Source of the DNA: Gracilariopsis chorda
Taxonomy: Eukaryota; Rhodophyta; Florideophyceae; Gracilariales; Gracilariaceae
Assembly: GCA_003194525.1 (NCBI GenBank)
Contig: NBIV01000012.1
Location: forward strand, 531,263-595,262
Direction of reading: 5' to 3'
Length of the DNA: 64,000 bases
Of this stretch, positions 51,307 to 59,831 are shown piece by piece (the first letter of the stretch is position 1; each line of letters begins with the position of its first letter). The notes under the pieces were generated by a model. It saw nothing but the letters and a program-made list of their open reading frames with translations, searched no databases and was not told where the DNA came from. The position numbers were made by a program, and so were the translations under genes.

Positions 51307-51593
51307 CGCGGAGTAAACTGTACGCGAGACGCAGATAAGGTGGCAGATAAAGTGTCTTCACCGGTTTCCTACCGGGGGAGGGATCCTTCTTTTACTTCTT
51401 GAACGTTCGGGGCCACTGGCAGCAGATGCTATCCCCGAATCCCTAAAGGTCAGACCCCTGGCTCCGAGTAAGACTCTCTCGGTGAGATGCGATTGTAACA
51501 GCCTGCCCAAGTTCTGCGCAATCCAGAACGAGGGTGCGTGTAGCGTATGGGATGTCCAGGAGAGGTTACTAACAGCAGGATATGTGTTCAACA
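51307..51593 (-). repeat. Candidate LTR (TGTTGAACAC start), owner uncertain
   Basis: On the minus strand a TGTTGAACAC sequence at 51593 looks like a retroviral-type LTR start (TG). It lies between the split gypsy integrase remnant (51594-51846) and the copia gag start (51306). It may be the gypsy 3' LTR or the copia 5' LTR. No second copy is visible in the window and the right-hand CA end is not defined. Confidence 0.3.
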
Positions 51594-51846
51594 GTTTACC
51601 TACTCTGATCCCTTTCGGTTACTTCCTCCACACACGTGCTCCGGTTTGCTCACTGATCTGTCTTTGGAGGCCGGGCTGAACGATGAGACACCCTGTCACC
51701 GATGGTTCGCAGCCACACTCCAGCTGTGCCGCTTATCTACTGCGCTTACTCGCCGCCGGATTAGTTCAACTTCCCTTTCGGTTCCCTTACGGTACTCAGT
51801 TTGCGGACTCCTTTGAGAGACCAATTTCCAACTTCCACTCATTGGG
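51594..51846 (-). mobile_element. Distal part of the split Ty3/gypsy integrase
   Basis: On the minus strand this begins right outside the left terminal repeat of the 8-kb DNA transposon. It reads, with indels, like the post-catalytic part of a gypsy integrase (a GTGGAA..TTGG..TCTCTCAAAGG stretch recalling V-E-R-W-N-R-S-L-K, then AACCATCGG..GGGT recalling the Q-V-H-R-S-T-G block). It would continue the frame that stops at 59832. This is a by-eye match through decayed sequence. Confidence 0.5.
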
Positions 51847-51871
51847 TACGTCGGTGTTCTCGGAATGCTAG
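51847..51871 (+). repeat. Left terminal inverted repeat
   Basis: Reading inward: TACGTCGGTGTT, then C, then TCGGAATGCTAG. Matches the right end read inward except for one C/T difference at position 13. Confidence 0.75.
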
Positions 51872-52076
51872 ATAAGGGTGCTAGATCGCAAGTTTGTTAG
51901 GCAATCACTCAAAAAAACTACGAAAACGCTAGATTCTGCTAGTTCGTGGTGGTTGGCAAGCAAAAAAAAAAAATTTTCGGAAATCACTCTTTCATATTTT
52001 CTATTGTCATCCGTCCCTAGTACCGCACTTCGCTAGTTTCAAGTTTAGAGCAAGTTCTTTGCTCACTAAACGCTAG
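51867..52076. repeat. Subterminal GCTAG repeats
   Basis: Six GCTAG copies at 51867, 51880, 51928, 51938, 52032 and 52072. Short motifs repeated inside the ends are typical transposase-binding sites of CACTA-type elements. Two copies (as CTAGC) occur near the right end, at 59697 and 59807. Confidence 0.6.
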
Positions 52077-52290
52077 TTAGAGGGCTCGAAATGGCGCTGG
52101 CCGCGTAGCGGCCAGCGGCCCCACCCCCATGCAACCCAAATTAACTTACATATTTCCATCTCGTGGATTTCAAACTTCAAATTGTCAAAGTTTGGAGCCC
52201 AACTGTTCTCTCAGCCTCACTGGGTGGCACCCACACTCTTGAACACCAAACATAAAACCTCCCTTACCATCCTTACCATCCTTCTTCTCC

Positions 52291-53048
52291 TTATCCTCTC
52301 ATTCCACGCCTCCTCTTCAACCGACTCTCACCTTCTATTTCTTCGTCGTCCTTCTCCTCCAACCTCTTCCTTACAGCCCCTCGACCGGGAGTAACAGGAG
52401 TGCCTTCCCCGACAACAGCTCTCCCTTCCGCATCACACACCTTCTTCTGCATTTCCTCGATTAGATGCACAGCCCTACCAACCAGTAAAAGTTGCTTCTC
52501 CAACACCAAAACCCGTCTACGCATCTCCTCGTTCTCCTTCCACAGTCTCCTCAGCTCCTCACCCACACACGCCACAACCCCATCGACATGCATTTCCGCC
52601 CACACCCCAGCCTCCCTTGCCCTCCTACGCAGCTCAGCCACAGCACCCATAGGCACCCCTTCCTCTGAAGAACTCAGCACCATCCCCCCATCTCCACCAC
52701 AACCTCCTCGATACACTCATCCAAACGCTCCTTAAGCCCTCCGCCCACGCTCCTCACCAGTTTCTTCACATCGCGGTAAAACCGACTCATTCGCCCCGCC
52801 CCACCTCCTCCTCCTCCCCGTCCTCCTCGACTTCCCTCGCCCTCACTTCCCTCCCCCCCATCCCCTCCCATCATCGTCCCAACCCCAAGCTCCCCGAACC
52901 CAACAACGTTCCTTCCCTTGCCCTCTTCACCATCACCCTTCCCTTCCTCCTCCTTCTTCGTCCTTGGAGGCGTCTCGGGGACCTCCCTCTTCTCCGCTTT
53001 ATCCAACAACGCCAGTAGCTCCTCATCATTCACGTCTTCGCTAGACAT
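52291..53048 (-). CDS. Transposon cargo: coiled-coil/Gly-rich protein, frame shifted once
   Basis: Two overlapping minus-strand frames appear to be one gene. The first starts at ATG 53048 (MSSEDVNDEELLALLDKAEK), then runs acidic and Gly-rich to a helical stretch RMSRFYRDVKKLVRSVGGGL and a stop at 52674. The second, one base out of step, continues from the overlap at 52674-52716 with AVAELRRRAREAGVWAEMHV and the coiled coil LRRLWKENEEMRRRVLVLEK, ending basic (SRLKRRRGMRG). The break lies at a G6 run (about 52688); one inserted base would join them. A 41-base intron with GT..AG ends is formally possible but too short to trust. No family recognised. Located inside the 8-kb transposon, transcribed with the transposase strand. 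Confidence 0.5.
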
Positions 53049-53290
53049 GGCTACTACACGCCCCACCACAACGGCGCTCCCGTTCCTAACCCAACCACCA
53101 AGCGAGCACTCCCCAGGTACTTATCCAACCGCATTTTTTCACTCGCCCGTTTTCGCGCCATTTCCCACCGAGTCGTGTCCCACCAATAATCTGAAACGAA
53201 AAATTTAGAACGACATTAGTTTAACACTTCCTTCAGTTTACAACTCTATCACACTAACTTAGGTATGTACAGGTAGAACTACGAACGTGT

Positions 53291-54154
53291 CTAAAGAAAT
53301 GGTTCAAAACGAGAACCAACAGGCCTACAGTGCTCTCCTAGATTCGCAACATACCTTCGAAAATGGTACTCCAAGTCCATATCCACAGCCATACCCAAAA
53401 GAAGCAGCACGAAAAAGATAGTATTCTCCACTACAGGCGCGAGTCCCCTTACCTTGTGCAAAGAAGTATCGCTCAGGAACGTGAAAATCAAGTAGGTAAA
53501 CACAACAGGGAACACCCTTCCGATATAGAGCCTCATAGTAGCCACACCATCTCTAAACCCAAGCACCTTATTCAAACCACCGTATACGGTCCTGCACACA
53601 TCCAAAATCAGCCCAACACTACCTCTCTGCACATATGGGAGCTCTCTCTCATTGTTAATGCTGGCCCTAGTCACAAAAAACATCGTTAGCCGTTCAACCA
53701 CATACGACATACCCCCAAACATGAAACCACCAGTGAAAAATGCAAGAGCACCAGTCCTAAGTTCCATTCCAATCGAAATTGGCGCTTCCAAGAAGTGATA
53801 GCCAACAAAAATACAAACATTCAACGGCAAAAGACCTGCCATCGTGAATCCAAGTAGTCTGTTTCGAATCACAGAAATCCGTGCCATTCGCTGGCTGTCC
53901 CGCAAAGGTACGTATGCCAATGAACCAAAATGCCTTCTATGCAATGCAAACACCATATCGAAGATAAACAAATGCAAAACAGTCTCCAGAATTACCACAA
54001 TCAACATCTTCGGAGACATTCGAACATCCCCTACCACATAATGCATCAAAAGCGGTTTCAATACCCCATAAAGAGCACCAATGGCTAATGAAAACAGAAA
54101 CGCATATGCGCACCAAGCCCATGCTTTTCGCTTTTCCTCGCGTAGTCGGCATTT
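53291..54154 (-). CDS. Transposon cargo: polytopic membrane protein
   Basis: The frame is open from 54154 to the stop at 53291 (287 residues) and has about six hydrophobic segments (AYAFLFSLAIGALYGVL, MLIVVILETVLHLFIFDMVF, LLGFTMAGLLPLNVCIFVGY, GALAFFTGGFMFGGMSYV, VFPVVFTYLIFTFL, NTIFFVLLLLGMAVDM). It has no ATG before MHYVVGD (residue 38), and the codon before 54154 is TAG after a CATAG acceptor-like site. A first exon 54395-54357 (MNLMVVRKRLQFH) with donor GTATTT would splice in phase. That model is tentative. No family recognised. It lies inside the 8-kb transposon. Confidence 0.45.
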   Translation of the reverse strand, partial: KCRLREEKRKAWAWCAYAFLFSLAIGALYGVLKPLLMHYVVGDVRMSPKMLIVVILETVLHLFIFDMVFALHRRHFGSLAYVPLRDSQRMARISVIRNRLLGFTMAGLLPLNVCIFVGYHFLEAPISIGMELRTGALAFFTGGFMFGGMSYVVERLTMFFVTRASINNERELPYVQRGSVGLILDVCRTVYGGLNKVLGFRDGVATMRLYIGRVFPVVFTYLIFTFLSDTSLHKVRGLAPVVENTIFFVLLLLGMAVDMDLEYHFRRYVANLGEHCRPVGSRFEPFL

Positions 54155-54457
54155 CTATGTCAGGCCTTCGCAGCGAAGCGGATTTCCTGGGACAATGCTT
54201 CTTCGTCTTCGTAGAACTCTTATTCCGGCCGAGAACCACGCTGCAATCTTGAAGCGTTCGCGTGATCAAGTTGTCGTGGCACCCAGTCGCGTAAGATGCT
54301 CTCGTGATCACGTCTGCTCGGTTCAGGCGACGTGAGCATCTATACTTTTGAAATACATGGAATTGAAGACGTTTCCTGACAACCATTAAGTTCATTTAGG
54401 CGGCGCTGCAATGCACCTGTAATGATTTTGCATTGGTATTCGAAGTTTGTTTTTGGG

Positions 54458-54543
54458 GGTGGAGGTCCGTGGACCGGAGTGTCGTGGCGCTTCATCAGGC
54501 GCCTGATGAAGCGCCACGACACTCCGGTCCACGGACCTCCACC
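54458..54543. repeat. Perfect 86-bp palindrome with no spacer
   Basis: Two 43-base arms are exact reverse complements and meet at AGGC|GCCT (54500/54501). The outermost pairs are GGTGGAGG / CCTCCACC. It sits in the middle of the 8-kb transposon, between the membrane-protein and methyltransferase genes. In RNA it would form a continuous hairpin. Confidence 0.95.
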
Positions 54544-54566
54544 ACGTGGCGGCCAGCAGTTCCGAA

Positions 54567-54677
54567 AATCAAAAAATTAGTTTAAAATTAGTGTCTGGAA
54601 TGAACGGACATCTGCGGTACGACCTAGTAGGTCATGGGCGGAAGATGCATGGTTCATTTTACACTAATTTTTTGATT
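54567..54677. repeat. MITE-like foldback, 14-bp perfect ends
   Basis: AATCAAAAAATTAG (54567-54580) and its exact reverse complement (54664-54677) bound a 111-base segment. ATTAGTGT and ACACTAAT pair again inside, and GACCTAGTAGGTC (a palindrome) is near the centre. No coding capacity; no clear target duplication. It abuts the 5' end of the methyltransferase frame. Confidence 0.6.
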
Positions 54678-56502
54678 ATCTGAACAGCTGGGTGGGGATA
54701 ATGAGGTCGAAGAGGTGGTGGAGAGTGTGGCTGCTCCAAGAGCTACTACTGGTCTGCAGACAACGACATTGTCTCAGAGACTGACGTACAGCGTGAAGGA
54801 GACTGGTGTTCAACCTCCACCGTATCCGAAGACTTTAGATCAGTTGATGTCGTACGAGTACTGTGAGAGGCAGATGTCCCGCAGCTTCCGTCTTCACAAC
54901 TGCAGTTTCCAAGACCTTGTCGAAGTCGACGACAACAAGTCCGGGGACAGCGAACTATCCATTGAAGGAAGGGTACAGTTCGTGCTTTCGGATCCCCCAT
55001 ATGGGACTCGTGCGGAGCGTAATCGGGAGAACAGTGGTCATGATGTTCTCACCGAGAAGACCATGGCCCGGGCAGGGAAAAGAATTTCAAAGTTGCTACG
55101 TCCCGGTGGGCATGTTATATTGTTCTGCTCGTGGGATCAGATACAGAAGTGGCGGGAGGTGCTGCGGAGTGTTACGTACACAGATGACTCTGGCACAACT
55201 CGTTTTTCTTTTGTCGTGGACGAACAACCCCTCCAGTTCGTACGATCCATGGGGAACTCGATGGGTAATCCGGGAAGGCGGAGCTGTCGGCTGTACCAGA
55301 CGTCGGAGTATGCCGTACATGCAGTGCGCTCTGGGGTCCCGTATTCCCAACAGCACAGAATGGTGAACTATGAGAACTTTAATTTTATCCCTTCACGCTA
55401 CCCGGCATATCACGCAATCATAGACCAGGTGCCGCCTATGTCTTATGGCGAAACTCTGCTATGGAATGTGACAAACTCGGAGAGAATCACTACGAGGAAA
55501 AAGGTGCGACCGGAACAGAAGTGTAGGGCATTGCTGAAGGAACTCATTTGCAGGTTTAGTCAGCCAGGAGACCTAGTGGTTGACCTCTTTGCGGGGACGT
55601 TCTCTACAGCGATGGCATGCATGGAACTGCCGAAGCACCGGATATTTGTAGGATGTGAAGACGATAAAGCTTGCTTTGAACACGCAAAGCATGCTGCTAT
55701 TGTTCGTTTTGCTTCTATAATCCGGGAGGGAAACACCAATCTTGAGAAGAACCAAGAGCTCAGGAAGATGGCCCATACTGTTGTCATCGCATTTCCAATG
55801 GGCAGATTGAGGCATACCTTGTCATGGAAGGCAGTCAATGGCTTTTCTCCGTACCAGATGCTTCCCCCACACGTCGTCCAGTTCCTGTCGACGCTGTGGA
55901 GAAGTGAAGAGGTAGCCAAATTGGGTAAGAGCAGGACCTTCGATCAATGGCCTAGCGTGCTGCAGGGTAGGATGAATATGGAGAACATGAACTCGCTGCT
56001 GGCAATGGAAGCTGTGCATTATGGACTACGAATCAGCAAGTCTACTATTCGCCACAATAACGCTGGTGTTGGAGTGTTTGCAACTCGTCTAATTGCTGTA
56101 GGGGAGGTAGTGTGCTACTTCTATGGGACACTCGTGTATCATGATCTGACGAACCGTAAAGAAGTGCACAAGACCTACGGGGACGGAGTTATGGGTGTGA
56201 CGAAGGATCGCTTTCGAAAATATGCGGTGGAGGTGGATGTTCATGGGCATCAGTTCTCTGCACTACCTCATCGGAGAACACTGAACCATGGAAAACAAAC
56301 AAACCCGATTCTTTGGGTTGTTCCAGCTCCGTTTTGTGTTGCAGGGTATATTAACGACCCTAAGTATGTCGAAGGCGATAAGGACTTAGATGCTACGGTA
56401 GATGGCCTTGTGAAAAAGCGTGAGGCTAACGTGCGGATGAAACGTTCACCTGGCCTAGGGCGGCACGGGAAAAGTTGTTTTCGCTACTTGGGTATGACTT
56501 GA
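54676..56502 (+). CDS. Beta-class amino-methyltransferase fused to SET domain (transposon cargo)
   Basis: About 600 residues in one frame. DPPY (54991-55002, in VQFVLSDPPYGTR) is the catalytic motif IV of N6-adenine/N4-cytosine DNA methyltransferases. The SAM-binding motif I, DLVVDLFAGTFSTAMACMEL (~55570-55625), comes after it, as in the permuted beta class (CcrM-like). From ~56020 a SET domain begins: LRISKSTIRHNNAGVGVFAT, IAVGEVVCYFYGTLVYHDL, then GYINDPKY. It is cut by a frame change at the GGGAAAAG run (~56470). The SET end (LIARRVRPQEGTELDV) follows in the next frame (56475-57032). No ATG lies before the Met at 54847, and the frame opens inside the foldback at 54676, so the true N-terminus is unclear. 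Likely targets: transposon DNA and perhaps histone or another protein lysine. Convergent with the transposase. Confidence 0.75.
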   Translation, partial: LSEQLGGDNEVEEVVESVAAPRATTGLQTTTLSQRLTYSVKETGVQPPPYPKTLDQLMSYEYCERQMSRSFRLHNCSFQDLVEVDDNKSGDSELSIEGRVQFVLSDPPYGTRAERNRENSGHDVLTEKTMARAGKRISKLLRPGGHVILFCSWDQIQKWREVLRSVTYTDDSGTTRFSFVVDEQPLQFVRSMGNSMGNPGRRSCRLYQTSEYAVHAVRSGVPYSQQHRMVNYENFNFIPSRYPAYHAIIDQVPPMSYGETLLWNVTNSERITTRKKVRPEQKCRALLKELICRFSQPGDLVVDLFAGTFSTAMACMELPKHRIFVGCEDDKACFEHAKHAAIVRFASIIREGNTNLEKNQELRKMAHTVVIAFPMGRLRHTLSWKAVNGFSPYQMLPPHVVQFLSTLWRSEEVAKLGKSRTFDQWPSVLQGRMNMENMNSLLAMEAVHYGLRISKSTIRHNNAGVGVFATRLIAVGEVVCYFYGTLVYHDLTNRKEVHKTYGDGVMGVTKDRFRKYAVEVDVHGHQFSALPHRRTLNHGKQTNPILWVVPAPFCVAGYINDPKYVEGDKDLDATVDGLVKKREANVRMKRSPGLGRHGKSCFRYLGMT

Positions 56503-57032
56503 TAGCAAGACGTGTGAGACCTCAGGAGGGGACGGAGCTTGATGTGGAATTGAAGAAGCAGTTAGAGGAAGCGAGAAGCAAGTTAATGGGAAAGGAGGTA
56601 GAGAAGAGCCGAATCTTATGTGCATGGAGAATGAGTGCGATTGACGATCTTACATATTCTGGATTTCAAGTTGCTCGAAGGTTAAGGGACTTTGGTGGGG
56701 AGGACATGTACTTTAAGAACGGAGCTGCGGTAGAAGTGCTGGCAGAGTTTATGGGATATGAGGTGGTACCGGGAGGCGAAGGGAAGACAGATTATGTGGA
56801 TGGAACTGTGATGCATTTGGCACGCTTGGATGCTTGGATCGGATGTGTTTTGACTGCGTTGGACACGAATGTGGGCCGTGGAGGAAAACGGCAGTTATTG
56901 TTTTCAAAGTTGTTTGGTGAGTATCTCCCGCTTGCTCTGGAGAACATAATTGGGGTGGCATGGGAGAGAGTGAGGGAACGGCACCATGAGGAATTGGAGA
57001 ATGTTTGGATGTCTTGGAGTAGTGAGATTTGA
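56475..57032 (+). CDS. C-terminal continuation of the methyltransferase-SET protein (next frame)
   Basis: This frame starts without ATG and directly continues the SET domain: LFSLLGYDLIARRVRPQEGTELDVELKKQLEEA. It then has about 140 residues of mixed composition (MSAIDDLTYSGFQVARRLRD, VEVLAEFMGYEVVPG, LDAWIGCVLTALDTNVGRGG) that I do not recognise. One extra base around 56470 would fuse it to the upstream frame. Its last ~280 bases overlap, on the opposite strand, the degenerate C-terminal coding of the transposase. Normal residue composition here, against a Pro/Ser-rich opposite frame, favours this strand being the coding one. Confidence 0.5.
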   Translation: MFSLLGYDLIARRVRPQEGTELDVELKKQLEEARSKLMGKEVEKSRILCAWRMSAIDDLTYSGFQVARRLRDFGGEDMYFKNGAAVEVLAEFMGYEVVPGGEGKTDYVDGTVMHLARLDAWIGCVLTALDTNVGRGGKRQLLFSKLFGEYLPLALENIIGVAWERVRERHHEELENVWMSWSSEI

Positions 57033-59261
57033 AGAGGACGTGGGCATGTTCGAATATGCCTGCGTCGTTGAAGTGCAGACCTCCGTATCTACGTATGTCG
57101 TCGACGATGTGATCGAGGAGATGGAACTTGAGGGTACCGAGGTGCGAAGAGTGGTAGGGTCCGAGGACGGTGGTGGCTCTGAGTTTGAAGGATCTGATCT
57201 GTCGTTCGAGTGATTTGAGAGAGTCTTCGGTCCATTCGGAAGTGGAGTTGTATCGCATGGCGTAGAGAACGAGATCTGTGTACTTGGTGAAGACGGAAGT
57301 GATTGGGGAGGAGTCGATTTCGTTGCAGCATCTGTCGAAGAATGCTCCGATGAAGGGGAATACCATGTCGAGTGCGCGGTAATCTTTTGCTTCGAGCATT
57401 CCACGGAGTCCTTCTGTGGTGAAGAAGCCGTTAAGAGCTTGAGCGTTGTCGGAGGTGGAGAAGTCTATGTGGAGTCCAGTTGCAGGGAATCTTTTTCGAT
57501 GGCCGCAAGAATGGAGTTGGAGTGTTTGAGGATGGAGGTGCGGATGGATTGGAAGGATCTCTTGGATTTGCTGGGACCGACAATGGAAAGAGGGAATCGG
57601 ATCGGAGACGTTCGATTGCGGTGGCTTTGATGAGTTTAGAGACGCCGAGGTGGAAGTTATGCAGTGGCTCGAAGGCGAAGATGTTGTAAGAAGAGAGAAG
57701 CGGAGTGATGTTGAAGATGGGTATGATTCGAAGAGAGAAGTGTACTTTGCGAGGGAGAGAGAATGAAGTGCTGTTGCTGCCTCTTCTTTTTTGGTGCGTG
57801 CCACTTTTGGTTTCCGGGCGAGTTGCGCTTCCTCGGATTCGCGGAGAAGGCAGGTGTGCTGTCTGCGATTGGTTCGAGTTTGGAGTTGTGTGCGGAAGGG
57901 GATGGGATCTGTATTGAGGAAGAGGTGTTCCCGAGGGACGGTGCATCTCGGGCAAGGGTGCTGCGGCCGTGTTCCGTGGGAGATGGCGAGGATGTCCTTT
58001 GCTTCGGGGATGTCTGCGCAATAGCTGGCGAGGATGGGGTGGCAGTGGCGGAGGACACCGTGAGCGTCACGGAAGGAGAATCCTGGGAGCGCAGAGGTGA
58101 GGAGTGGGTTGAGGATGGTAGAGATGGCGCGCTGAATGAGGTTCATTTTGGTCTCGCGTGGGATGTTGGAGGATGATTTCGGGACGTAGTCGCCGCCGTC
58201 GTCGAAGGCGGTAAACGGGGAGAAGGAGGTTGGAAGGTATCCGAGGAGTGTGAGATTTTCGGATATACACTTTCGGCGGAGGGCATCGGAGAAGTTGAGA
58301 AACGTGACGTGGAGGGGGTAGGAATTGACGGAGGAGCTTTTCAGGGAGGTTGCGGACTTGTCCGAGTAGAGCTGGACGAGGCCGATGAATGATTCGATAC
58401 CGGTTTCCTGGGGGTGTGCCAGACGATGTCATCGACGGGGGACTGCATAATTTCCTGTTTGATGGCTGGGACGACTTTCTTTCCGAGGGCTGCAGCCATG
58501 GGATGTGCGAAAGCCGGGTGACCAGAAGACGAAGAAGATGAGGAAGATTGAGATACCGGCTGGAAGAAGGTGTTGTTGAGGTGTGCGAGTGCGAGTTGTT
58601 GCTTGAGGACGTCGATGGCACGTTTCTGGAAGAGGGTTGCGGAGAAGGTGTTGCGCTTGTCTGTGATGGTGGAAGGGATGAAGCCGTTGGAGCTGATGCG
58701 TTGCTTGAAGAGGTCCTCTTGCAGTGCGAGGCACTGCCTGGCGGAGGAGATGGAGGTCTGGAAGGAGGACTTGGAGAAGTCTGGATGGTTGAGGATGGAG
58801 ATGAGCTCGTCTGCTTTGCGGGTGCTGACGGAGGATGCGATGGAGGAGATGTAGAGGACGAGTTGTTCGAGATGAGGGTTGTCGGCGAGAGGGGAAGGGG
58901 AACGAGAAGGGGGCGGGAGAAGGGGGTTTGAGGAGGAGACGGAGCCGATGGCGTGACTTGCGATATGGTAAGCGTCTTGGGTTTGAAGAGAGAGGGAAGC
59001 CTGTTGAAGTTCATATGGATCATCATCGGCGAGGGGGACGTTGTCGGAAGGACGGTGAGAGGGAAGGGGAGGAGAATTGATGGAGAGGTTGGGAACGGAT
59101 TTTCGCTTCTTGGTCCTGGGAGGGAACTGAACTGGAGCGGTGGCTGTGGAGGAGGAACGCTTGTTGGCGGTGAGGCGATGGTGGCACCTGCGTTGGTGAC
59201 TCTGAAGAGAGTATGTGGTGCGGCCGTGGAAGGAACAGCGAGGGTAGCAACAGGGGAACAT
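56749..59261 (-). pseudogene. Plavaka/CACTA-like transposase, several frame breaks
   Basis: From ATG 59261: an N-terminal zinc finger (MFPCCYPRCSFHGRTTYSLQ with later HQRRCHH), a disordered region, then KSVDDIVWHTP-type sequence. After a one-base shift at a C5 run (~58430) come ETGIESFIGLVQLYSDKS, ENLTLLGYLPTSFSPFTAFD and GVLRHCHPILASYCADIPEA..PCPRCTVPRE, hallmarks of Plavaka-type transposases. Another shift (~57725) leads to YNIFAFEPLHNFHLGVSKLI. Later ALNGFFTTEGLRGMLEAKDY and FHLLDHIVDDIRRYGGLHFN..FEHAHVLFK lie in the second frame. Each break needs one added base. Order and motifs are convincing, but the ORF as given cannot make a full protein. Confidence 0.8.
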
Positions 59262-59600
59262 GGTGCGGGAAGGAGAGTTGAAGGATTGGAAGGAGAAAGG
59301 GGAGCAAAGGGGTTGTTGGAGAGCGAAATGCGGGAGCGTAATTATTATGGCGCACGGGGATGAAGTGGAGCAGGTGATGCCGAGCGTTTTGCGCTGGCTC
59401 GTGGACTGGTGCATGCTATGCAAGGCCGCAGACACTGACAACGAGTGAAGGATAGCGAGGGCTATCATGTTTTGTAAACTCTAATGTATTTCCTATATAT
59501 GTATTTATCTGAGCATCCTATCCTTCTATTTGAAGGGGCAGTTTCCGGTGGTCCGGTCAGATTTTCAATCTCACGTTCACATGTGAAGGTATGTAGTAGT

Positions 59601-59634
59601 GGAGTCTGGACTCCACTTCGCGGAGTCCGGACTC
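59601..59634. repeat. Tandem pair of palindromes (GAGTCYGGACTC)
   Basis: GAGTCTGGACTC and GAGTCCGGACTC stand 12 bases apart, inside the 8-kb element between the right terminal repeat and the transposase start. Possible binding site or hairpin in the transposase leader. Confidence 0.6.
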
Positions 59635-59806
59635 GGTTTTTGGTCCGAAATAACTTGGAAATGTGAAGTGCTTTACTAGTTTATACTTTCAAAAAACTAG
59701 CAGTGTTGAATGTGTGAAAATATTTTGATGGAAATTGATTCATTCAAAAGTGGGTTTTAAGAGTCGATATCCGTCCATTTCAATTCTTTCCCTTTTGATT
59801 GTCAAA

Positions 59807-59831
59807 CTAGCATTCCGAAAACACCGACGTA
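59807..59831 (-). repeat. Right terminal inverted repeat
   Basis: The reverse complement matches 51847-51871 in 24 of 25 positions. Immediately to its right the gypsy integrase frame (NLFTT) begins. Confidence 0.75.

Larger units (their letters stand above)
51847..59831 (-). mobile_element. ~8-kb Plavaka/CACTA-like DNA transposon with cargo genes
   Basis: Bounded by 25-bp terminal inverted repeats (51847-51871 and 59807-59831, one mismatch) that begin with TA then CGTCGGTGTT. TA may be the target duplication. Subterminal GCTAG repeats cluster inside the left end. Inside, a Plavaka-like transposase (minus, 59261 down to ~56750) is accompanied by a methyltransferase-SET fusion (plus), a polytopic membrane protein and a coiled-coil protein (both minus). 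The right side interrupts a gypsy integrase, and its continuation appears beyond the left side. The element family is inferred from transposase motifs; the exact superfamily would need phylogeny. Confidence 0.7.

Noticed and set aside
51340-51846. rRNA-like words on the minus strand (GAGTACCGTAAGGGAA, GGCGGCGAGTAAGCG)
   Set aside because: They recall large-subunit rRNA but occur in the wrong order, and the neighbouring rRNA sequence does not match. The segment fits better as decayed gypsy integrase plus LTR.
52688-52728. A 41-base intron joining the two frames of the coiled-coil cargo gene
   Set aside because: GT and AG ends exist in phase, but the length is far below the 110- and 152-base introns seen here; a one-base shift at the G6 run is simpler.
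56749-57032. Minus-strand coding by the transposase frame to its stop at 56749
   Set aside because: Below about 57030 this frame becomes Pro/Ser/His-rich without transposase motifs, while the plus frame has normal composition. I treat the transposase C-terminus as ending near there.
58067-59026. 319-codon Pro/Ser-rich minus-strand frame
   Set aside because: Out-of-frame reading of the transposase N-terminal region; the motif-bearing frame is 58341-59261 and its continuation.
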